DNA from: Bretschneidera sinensis
Lineage: Eukaryota; Streptophyta; Magnoliopsida; Brassicales; Akaniaceae
NCBI GenBank assembly: GCA_023935145.1
Contig: CM043703.1
Coordinates: 21,625,227 to 21,689,226 of the forward strand
Length of the DNA: 64,000 nucleotides
Reading direction: 5' to 3'
Under the pieces are notes generated by a model. The model was not told where the DNA came from. It made no database searches and saw nothing but the letters and a program-made list of their open reading frames with translations. Below, one piece after another: positions 36,908-46,700 of the stretch (position 1 is its first letter; each line of letters starts with the position of its first letter). The position numbers and the translations under genes were made by a program.

Positions 36908-37248
36908 ATTGTGCTAAATTTCTTTTTGGAATTATTTTTGTTAGTTTTATTTTATTTTCTTCTATTATGTTTATATTTTATTTATCAAAAACCTAAATTT
37001 TTTTGTCTTTCTGTTTCTGTTTCAAGTCTGTAGCAGAGCATATTATGGCGTTGCAATCGAGCGTAGCGCGATCGAGCGTAGTGTGCACCTCACGTTGCGA
37101 TCGAGCACTGTTCTTGGTGCGCTCGAGCGCAAAAGGTCCAGAGAGTACCCGAGCAGTAATACTGAAATTGCTGCACTGAAGCTTTTCAACTAATTCATTC
37201 GAGGGAGAAGCACCAATAGCGGATGCTAGATATGCTTATCTAGCTGCT

Positions 37249-38097
37249 ATGGAGAGGAAGCTAGATATGCTTATAAAAGCCATGACTGCTCAAAACATCT
37301 CACCTAGTCCACGAGCTAAACAACTCCAGGTATGTTCTATATGTTCTCATTTTGGTCACACTACTGAAACTTGCCCTATGTATTCATCTGCAGATCATGA
37401 ACAAGCGAACTATGTGGGACCAAACAACCATAACAATCCATGTGGAAATACTTACAATCCTGGATGGTGGAACTACCCCAACCTCTCATGGAGCAACAAT
37501 CAAAATGCTTTAAACCTTCAAGGACAGCAAAGGAGCTCCCAACCAGCAGCCTAATTAGTTCCAGAATCAAAGGATATTGACCTAGAGAGCATTGTGAGGC
37601 AACTGGCAACTTAGCAACAAAAACTGATAACTTCACAAGAACAGTTCGTGGCAGAGGAAATACAATTTCAGACTGAGCAAAGACAAATCAATGCCAAGCA
37701 TGAGCAAGTTATTCAAAGACTAGAGGTGCAAATGGTGCAATTGGCTAAGGAGCTAAGTGAAAGAAAACAGGGAGAATTTCCAGCCCATCACGTTGATCCA
37801 TTAGAAATTGCTCCTACCTATAGTGTCACACGATCGGAAATCGAGCCCAAATTTAAGGATGTTACTGATGACATCATCAAAAATGTGCACCTCCTGAGGC
37901 ATCTCCAAAGCATCCAAGAAAGTACACCGATCTATTTGAACCTCATGTGCCTACTAATACTATTTTTTTCCTTTTTATTGTCTAGGTACCATACTTGGAA
38001 TTCAAGCAGTTTCCAGAGCACTTAACTTATGATTATATGGGAGAGAATAAGACACTACCTATGCTAGTTACTGCCAATTTTAGTTTTGGGGAAGAAT
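37249..38097 (+). pseudogene. Remnant gag (zinc knuckle, coiled coil) joined to a pre-RT motif
   Basis: At 37249-37554 the frame reads MERKLDMLIKAMTAQN, then a CX2CX4HX4C knuckle (CSICSHFGHTTETC), then an Asn/Trp/Gln-rich tail (NPGWWNYPNLSWSNN). At 37648-37900 it has a glutamine-rich coiled coil (QRLEVQMVQLAKELSERK). Near 37985-38090 another frame gives LEFKQFPEHLTYDYMGE and NKTLPMLV. In intact Athila-like elements this last motif lies after protease and just before RT. The linker, protease and polymerase between and beyond are gone. Confidence 0.82.
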
Positions 38098-39501
38098 AAG
38101 GCTTGGTCCGACTGAAGACGTTAAACTTAGCGCTCATGAGAGCCACCCCATAGCTTATCCTTTTATTTTTTTTCATATTTATTGCTATTTATTTATTTTT
38201 AGTACTTTTTGTTTTCCCGTATTACGTTAGTTTTTCTTTTTTAGGGACAATGTGTGCATCCGTTCAAGTTTGAGGGTGTGCTATGAGCCATGCCAGCCCA
38301 GCCAGTTCTCCATCTCCCAAGTCAGCTCTTTCCATGTTATTCACACATTGAGGACAATGTGTAATTTAAGTTTGGGGGTATGGGAGACACATTCACACAC
38401 TTTGTCCCTGTTTTTTTTAGATAAATGCATGTTCATATTGTTTTGAAAATTTTGGTTGATTTAATCAAATATTATGATAAGATTTCATCAACATGCTTAA
38501 ACTATAGAACACATAGTCTAATAAAAAAAAGTTTTAAGAGTTTAATTACCTACTTTTGGCATTTAAGAACTCACATGTCTGATCTAAATCTGACACGAGC
38601 ACATTAGCCCATACTTGTGTGGGGTATGATGTGTAATTCCCTATGTATATGTTTCTATGACCTAGCTGTAATCGGATAACTTGTTAGAATAACACTTTGG
38701 CATAGAAAATTGAGAAAAAAAAATGGTTATTGTCCAAAAAGAGAAAATAAAATGCTCCTAATGATCATTAAATAAACTTTCCACTGAGTAACTGGACCTC
38801 TTGCCTTAGTAAGCAGTGAGTGTTCACGTCAAAAGGTGGGAATTAAGCATTTAATGATCATAAAAATTTCCACTGAGTAACTAGACCTCTTACCTCAGTA
38901 AGCAGTGAGTGTTCAAGTCAAAAGGTGGGAATTTCACTTAGCAAGCATTAAGACCTGTTAATTCTGTAGCCTTTTTTACTCGAGCTAGTAAGTCCTTAGG
39001 GGTGTCTTTACACCTAATGCCCTAAAACCATCTGGTTTGGGAGTCAATGGCTAAACACTCACTACATGGGTTAATTAGAAAGCTTAATGGAACTCAACGT
39101 GGCAAAAAAAAAAAAAACTCATGATAAAAGAAAAAAAAGAAAAGAAAGAAAACTATGCCACTATTGTTCATTCTGATAAGGAATTCGATGAATGTTAAGA
39201 CACCAAAACACTATACATCGAAATTATTCGAAAGCTTCATCTTTTATGTGCTAATTCACTACACACTAAGTCAAACTTGTGATGCTTTAAACCAGCCTTG
39301 TGTAAGTAATTGGAATTTAAAACTCTTTTTCATTGTGAAGACGTGTTTATATTTTAAGCCTACTCATGAACAAATATCATGGTTTTGTGTGCAACTCAAA
39401 TTTTTAGATATCATGAATGATGAGTTTATTTTTTATTTTTTTTTCATTTAGTTTTTAGTTTCGTATTGCTAAGGGACTAGCAATATTTAAGTTTGGGGGT
39501 G
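38098..39501 (+). other. Non-coding 3' interior of the Athila-like element
   Basis: It contains GACGTTAAACTTAGCGCTCATGAGAG-like sequence typical of the region after pol in this lineage. A purine-tract-like AGTTTG(A/G)GGGT occurs three times (38266, 38367, 39489). An ~93-bp tandem duplication lies at 38766-38940, marked by two copies of AAGCAGTGAGTGTTCA. Confidence 0.7.
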
Positions 39502-40810
39502 TGATAAGAGCTTAAATATTCATATTTAAGCTTCTTAATTTACATTTGTTAAGCCCTTAGTGTGTGTATTTTATGCTATTTTACTTCTTTTCTGTGTTTT
39601 ATGGGTTTTTATAGGTTTTTGGAGAAAATGAAGCAATTTGGGAAGCTTTTTCGAGCTCAAAGAGAAAATCTGGAAAAAGTAAAGTCTGCCTAGTGCGATC
39701 GAGTGCAGGGGACCTGCGATTGAGCACACCAGCGCTCCAGTGCCCAAGCTAGGATCGAGCGCAACCTGCACTCGCGCACAAGAAGAAGGCAATCGAGCGC
39801 ACACGCATCAGTAAAACATCAAAACAGCAGTTTCTATTTTGGAAATAAGTTAGGGTTTCGTTTTACTACTTCTAGGCTTTCCAGGATTACTAAAGCCTTA
39901 TAAATAGGCCTGTAAAACACTGAGAAGGATATCTCCCTTTTTATGAGCTTATCTCCTTTTAGTTTCGTTTTTGTTCGGGGAGATTGGAGAAGGAAACTGT
40001 GGAGGAGAATTGATGACTCTTCTCTCGGGCTTCTTCTTTCCTTTATTTTTATTATGTGTACTTAAACTTTTAGTAAGGGCTTAGTTGAAGCCCTAATTAT
40101 GTTTACTAAATAAATTCAGTATTGGCGCCTTTGTGATATTTACGTTGTGTTGCTTAACTTGATTAATACCTGATTTTATTTAAATTCCTCATATGTGTGT
40201 GTCTGATCAATGTATGCATGTGGTATGGATTAGTTAGTTGAATCAATTTGGATGACCGAGTCCTAGGTTTAACATTAGTAACAAAAGATATCCACGTCGG
40301 ATTCTTGGGTTAATCAACATGGGAAACCGGGAGTAGATACCATGCCCTAGGTCCCGTGTGGTTGTCGATTTCCACAAATCCTATGCTTTCTTAAGGAACA
40401 ACTCAGTATACACCATGTTGAATCCCTTGAGAGAGAAAAGAGTTAGAGTAGATACCATGCCTAACTCATTGCTTAGGAGATCAATAACTTAAGGAGTAGA
40501 TACCATGCCCTTAGGTTGACAAATATTAGGTATTCATAACATGAGTAAAGTATTGACATACTGTTTTGTTGTGGTAGCATGATTAGTGGTGGATATCAAG
40601 TCCCTACGCCTTTATCTTTATTATTTCAAACTCAATATTTATTTCTCTTATTTTTATTTTATTATTGCGAAACTAATTCTAAATCAAAATTTACCAATCC
40701 TGGTGGAGATGATCTTGCATTCGCACACGATACTACTAAGTTGACCTTGTGCACTTGCAAGTAAAACAAGTTCGATTATTCGCCCATTTATTTAGGTAGA
40801 TAATTGCACA
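39502..40810 (+). repeat. 3' LTR of the plus-strand Athila-like element
   Basis: It starts TGATAAGAGCTTAAATATTC right after the purine tract at 39488-39501 and closely matches 35588-36881 with scattered substitutions. The CGATCGAG(C/T)GCA motif cluster lies at 39696-39805. Confidence 0.9.
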
Positions 40811-40972
40811 ACGATACTGCAATCAAATCTATCATCAACAACACAACTGGATGAATCCACTATCAATAATACAACTGGATAGCACAATTGGGCAAACCTG
40901 CACAACTGAACAGGATCCTAATTACACAACTGAACATAATCCCAACCGTAGAGATCTGGTCCCTTAACTTAG

Positions 40973-42653
40973 TGTAGGTCCAAAATATACTATGGCAATA
41001 CCCAAGAGGGGGGTGAATTGGGTATTAAAAAAATTAAATATTTTTTGCAATCTCAAATAACAAAATATATGCGGAATTAAATCTTTCTAAATTACTAGCA
41101 CAAAGATGAGAGAGTTTATTGCTTAATGTAGAAATGATAATTGAATTACAAAATAATTAAGCAATCAATCTCATTTACTTGAATAATAAATAATTATAAG
41201 CAAGTAATTATGAAAGTAATTAAAGAGATAGAGTTAGAGAGATGCAAACTCGATTTATAGTGGTTCGGCAATATCGGAATCCTTCCGACCCTACGTCCAC
41301 TCTCTTCAAGGATCCTCCTTGAAGTCTTTCACTAAACCAAGCAACTTACGGGTGTTGCTCAAACCGAAACACAAGCAACTTACAGGTGTTGCTCAAACCG
41401 AACAATCCCCTTCCTCTCGGAAGTAATCCCCTTCCTCTCGGAAGTAATCCCTTTACAATAAAAGCTGTAAAGTAAATGGTAGAGAGACAACAAATGAAAG
41501 CTTATACAACTGAATAATGTCTCTCTTTCAAAGAAAAGCTTGAAGAATAGCTCAACATGAGTATTTCAAAGCTTTTTTGAGTTTCAAAGAATGAATGACT
41601 TGATTGTGTGTGTTCTTCTCTTTTTGAATGTCTTCTCCTCCTTGTTGAATGCTGAATTGAGTGGGTTTATATAGCAATCAATTAATATGGCCGTTTAGGA
41701 CTTTAATTTGAAAAAGATTTACTTTAAAACGTTCAGATTTAGAGTCCAACGGTCATATTTTTGAACTACCAGTCGACTGGGTCGTGATACCAGTCGACTG
41801 GGTCCTCTTAAAAATTCACATTTTTGCTGCTATAGTGTTACCAGTCGACTGGTAAGTCATACCAGTCGACTGGGAACCTTCTGCCACTTTTACCAGTCGA
41901 CTGTACTATTCACCCAGTCGACTGGGTCACTGTTGGAGCGCTGCTACAGTGATTTCTGGATGAACAGTGTTTTCAGCATAATTTTCTTCATATCTCTTTA
42001 TTCTTTTTGGATTTTTGAGTTCCAAAAAATCTCCTAATTCAATCAAACTTTCTTGCACATTAAACACACAAGTTAAACACTTCAAAAGTGTTTTGTTATC
42101 ATCAAAATTAATCTAATCAATTTCTTGATTGAGGCATTTTTGATGATGACAAAACATATTACAAATTCAAGCATAATGTGTGTGCTAGATATATGAAGAA
42201 TGATATATTACAAATGCTCAAGTAATTTTCTATGCCAACATAAATTCTTCTTAAATTCAATTAGAGAATGTTAAGTATTGAGCCCAAAGAATTTATTTGC
42301 ATTTAATAAAATCACTTGGAGATTTTATATCTTCAATTAATTAAGACTATATAATAAAATGCAATGCAAATATAATTAGCTCATAACAATTGAAATGCTT
42401 ACAAAGTGTATCTTAGGATTCAAATCTATAATTTATCCCTATTGACTTTGAAGATGCATTTAAATTATTCTCCTTGAATTTGATTTTTCGGAGAACTTAT
42501 TGATTTTTGAGATCATCAACATTGATTCACCAATTTCTACAATCTTGATCTCTTTTTATGTATAAGCACTATTAACAATCTATATTACTTAAGTAATACT
42601 CATTAGTGCTTAATTAAGATTTTTGTTACTATCAAAATCATTCAGGGTCAACA
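40973..42653 (-). repeat. 3' LTR of the young Sirevirus-like element
   Basis: Ends are TG...CA (minus strand TGTTGACCC...CCTACA). It carries six copies of the palindrome CCAGTCGACTGG or close variants at 41767-41927, a TATATAAA core at 41666-41673 (minus), and two copies of the 21-bp unit containing CCTTCCTCTCGGAAG at about 41404-41450. Confidence 0.95.
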
Positions 42654-43739
42654 ATCTCCCCCTTTTTGATGGTGACAAAAATCTTAAGAATAAGGTTTAA
42701 CAAGATCTCTAATATTCTTATTTTTCTCCCCCTTTTTGTCATAATGAAAAAGGGTGGATTTCAAAGAAGAGCTCCCCCTCAAAATATGCTATTGAAAATA
42801 TTTTGATGAAACATATTGAGAAAAGAATCATTTTACAAGATATCAAGAAATATAAAACAATAGGTTTGAACTCATTGCTTGATTTACCAATAGGTTTTCT
42901 CTTTTACCAATAAATCAGATTTTCTCCCCCTTTCAAAAGGTCTAAAGTAATTATTTTTAACTTTTAAGAGAAATAAAATTGGATAAAACTTAACAGGCCT
43001 TATTGGTAGTTGATTGATTGAATAATCAAGATAAAAAAGCTCATCAACTACTCAAAAAGATGTTCAAATTGGAAATATCTATAAGTATTTGAAAAAAAAA
43101 TTACTTCCCCTGCATATATGCACCGAAATATAATTTTTAATTATCAATCAAATATCATTTTCAGGGTATGTTAGATTCAATAATTAGATGATTATCAATT
43201 CAATGCAAAGATAATCATTAATTTCAAACTCAAGCATATATATTAGAAAGTTTCATATTAAGCTCATCACTTGATTTATCCAATGCCAAATCAAAGAGAA
43301 TTTATCAAAGAACAATTAATATTTGAGTATTAAATTGCTCCAAACAAGGATTTGATCTAATAGACAACTGGAGAAGACTTACCAGTCGTCTGGAGTTTTT
43401 GACAGAGAGTTACCAGTCGACTGGGTCAAAATTATCAGTCGACTGGAAGATCTGGCAGAGACTTACCAGTCGACTGGGTCACATGTACCAGTCGACTGGA
43501 CCCTTAGTAAAATTTTTAGTCTTGAATTTTTAGCACGAATTTGTTTATTTATGACATTTTTTAGTGAGGAAAATATTTAAACATGGATTAATACTCTTTC
43601 ACTCAATGTCAATCATGCAAATGATGAATTGTAGACGCAATCAAATATTCAGTTTATCAAAATCAAACAATTGGTATCAGAGCCAGGTTAAAGTGGTTGG
43701 ATGTTGGCCTTACTTACCATGGCAGGGTCATTAGTGCAG
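42654..43739 (-). other. Non-coding region between pol and the 3' LTR, with purine tracts
   Basis: Adjacent to the LTR the minus strand reads AAAAAGGGGGAGAT (42654-42669). Further tracts of the same type lie near 42727-42740, 42770 and 42915. Five more CCAGTCGACTGG-type palindromes lie at 43383-43500. TGGTATCAGAGC on the plus strand is at 43672-43683. No envelope-like frame was found. Confidence 0.75.
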
Positions 43740-46700
43740 CTAGCTGGCTCGCCCGGTCCAAGTCGTGAGTTGATTCATGTGGTCCAAGCGAAAGCATGAG
43801 CCATGTGGTTCCTGAAGTGGAGGGCAAAGCTCTGATACCAATCCCATCAACATTCTAATCTTACAAAAACTAACTTCACTTAGGGGTTTTGTAAGAATAT
43901 CAGCTATTTGATCTTCTGAAGGTATAAATTCTAATCTTATATCACCTTTTTTAGCATGGTCTCTTAAGAAATGATGTCTAATCTCTATATGCTTGGTTCT
44001 AGAGTGCTGAATAGGATTTTTGGTTAGGTTGATGGCACTAGTATTATCACAAAATATAGGAATATTTTTGAGACTCATGCCATAGTCTTCTAGTTGTTGT
44101 TTCATCCATAGTACTTGGGCACAACAACTGCCAGCTGCTACATATTCCGCCTCAGCGGTTGATAGTGCAACTGAATTCTGTTTCTTGGAGAACCAAGAAG
44201 TTAACATAGCACCTAAGAATTGGCATGTTCCACTTGTGCTTTTTCTATCTAACCTACATCCAGCAAAATCAGCATCCGAATATCCTACTAGCTCAAAAGA
44301 TGATTCTCTAGAATACCATAATCCTATGGTCTGGGTCCCTTGTAGATATCTAAGGATTCTTTTTACTGCAACTACATGTGATTCCTTAGGATTAGATTGA
44401 AATCTAGCACACATGCATACACTGAACATTATATCAGGTCTACTTGCAGTCAAGTACAGTAAAGCACCTATCATGCTTCTATAATATTTAGAATCTACAG
44501 TTTTACCTCCTTCATCAAGATCAAGTTTGGTGGTTGTGCTCATAGGCGTTCCATGTGGCTTTGAGCTTTTCATCCCAAACCTCTTTAGTAGGTCCTTAGT
44601 ATACTTTGATTGATTGATGAAGATACCTCCTTTAAGTTGTTTGATTTGAAGACCAAGGAAGTAGGTAAGTTCTCCCATCATGCTCATTTCAAATTCACCT
44701 TGCATGCACTTTGCAAACTCTTGACACATAGATTCATTAGTAGCACCAAATATAATATCATCAACATATATTTGAACTATCAAAGTGTCATTTTTGTGAG
44801 TTTTTGTGAAGAGAGTTGTATCTATTCTTCCTCTTACAAATTCATTATCAATCAAAAATTTACTTAGTCTTTCATACCATGCCCTTGGAGCTTGCTTCAA
44901 CCCATATAGAGCTTTAGAAAGTTTATAGACATGATTTGGAAGACTAGGATTTTCAAATCCAAGAGGTTGTTCAACATAAACTTCTTCTTCTATAAAGCCA
45001 TTTAAAAAGGCACTTTTCACATCCATTTGAAATAGTTTGAATTTATTAAAGCATGCAAAGGCTAACAACATTCGAATAGCTTCTAATCTAGCTACGGGAG
45101 CATAGGTTTCATCAAAATCTATTCCTTCCTCTTGATTATATCCCTTAGCAACTAGCCTAGCCTTATTTCTAGTTACTATACCATTTTCATCCATTTTATT
45201 TCTATATACCCATTTAGTTCCAATAATTGAATGATCTTTAGGTCTTGGAACTAGTTCCCAAACATTGTTTCTCTCAAATTGATTTATCTCTTCCTGCATT
45301 GCAATTATCCAATCATTATCTTTTTCAGCTTCTATAAATGTCTTAGGTTCTACCTGAGACAGATAAGCTACATAATTGCAAATATTTTTAATAGAAGAGT
45401 GAGCTCTTACCCCTTGTGAAGGATCACCAATTACTTGATCAATTGGGTGATAGTTTACATACCTCCAATCTTTAGGAAGTCCATCCACTTGTTCGCTTGT
45501 AGATGGTTGGTCCAAATTATGAGCTTCCAGCTCTTCATTTGCTTGAGTTGGATTCTTCTTCGGGTCAACAATGAGAGTAGGTGTTTCCTTTCTTGGAATA
45601 AAATCTGCATCATTATTAATGGAAACTTCTCTACTACTAATAGGGTTAGACTCATCAAGAGTTACATGCACAGATTCCTCTACTACTAGAGTTCTCTTAT
45701 TGAAAACTCTATAAGCCTTACTCGATGTAGAATATCCTAAAAATATCCCTTCATCAGTCTTAGAATCAAATTTACCCAAATTAGTTTTATTGTTATTCAA
45801 GATGAAGCATTTGCAACCAAATGTACGAAAATAGGAAATATTAGGCTTTCTACCTTTCCATAGTTCATATGGAGTTTTATCAAGTATAGGCCTAATTAAA
45901 ATTCTATTTAAAATATAGCAAGAAGTGTTCATGGCTTCAGTCCAAAAATATTTTGGTAAACTATTTTCACAAAACATTGTTCTTGAAAATTCTTCTAGAA
46001 CTCTGTTTTTCCTCTCAACAACTCCATTTTGTTGAGGAGTTCTAGGAGCTGAAAAATTGTGATTGATTCCATTCTCATCACAAAAATTTGAAAAGCTTTG
46101 GTTTCAAATTCTTTTCCATGATCACTTCTTATGCTTGAAATACAAATTCCTTTTTCATTTTGAACCTTTTCGCAAAACTTTTCAAAACCTTTGAAAGCTT
46201 CATCCTTGTAAGCAATAAAAATAACAAAGGTATATCTTGAAATAGTCATCAACAATAACAAGAGCATATTGGTGGCCACCTAGACTAATGGTACTAATTG
46301 GACCAAATAAGTCCATATGCAAAAGTTCCAAAGGTCTAGTAGTTGAGACAACATTTTTTGCTTTGAAAGATATCCTAGTTTGTTTTCCCATTTGACAAGC
46401 ATTGCAAATTTTGTTTTTCTCAAAATTGATTTTAGGAAGACCAATAACTAAATCTTTTCTTGAAACAATTTTTAGCAAGTTCATGTTTACATGACCAAGC
46501 CTTCTATGCCATAGCCATTGATTTTCACTAAAAGCAGGAAAACATTTTTCATTATTGGAATGTAAGGATTTCAAATCAACTATATAGACATTTTCATGTC
46601 TATGGCCAATGAATTTGATCTTGTTGCTCTTGATGTCTATAACTAGACAATGAGAGGTCTCAAATGTGACTTTATATCCTTTGTCACATAATTGACTAAT

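Larger units (their letters stand above)
35588..40810 (+). mobile_element. Athila-like Ty3 element with both LTRs, internally deleted (non-autonomous)
   Basis: LTRs of about 1.3 kb (35588-36881 and 39502-40810) flank a 2.6-kb interior. The interior holds a primer site (TGGCGCTGTTGCAGGGG, from 36891), a zinc knuckle, a linker remnant, a short pre-RT motif and a non-coding 3' part ending in the purine tract AGTTTGGGGGTG. Protease, RT, RNase H and integrase are deleted. No clean target duplication could be read. Confidence 0.88.

Noticed and set aside
42654..43739. Envelope-like gene between pol and the 3' LTR of the young element
   Set aside because: No open frame of adequate length on the element's strand; the region holds purine tracts and palindromes only.
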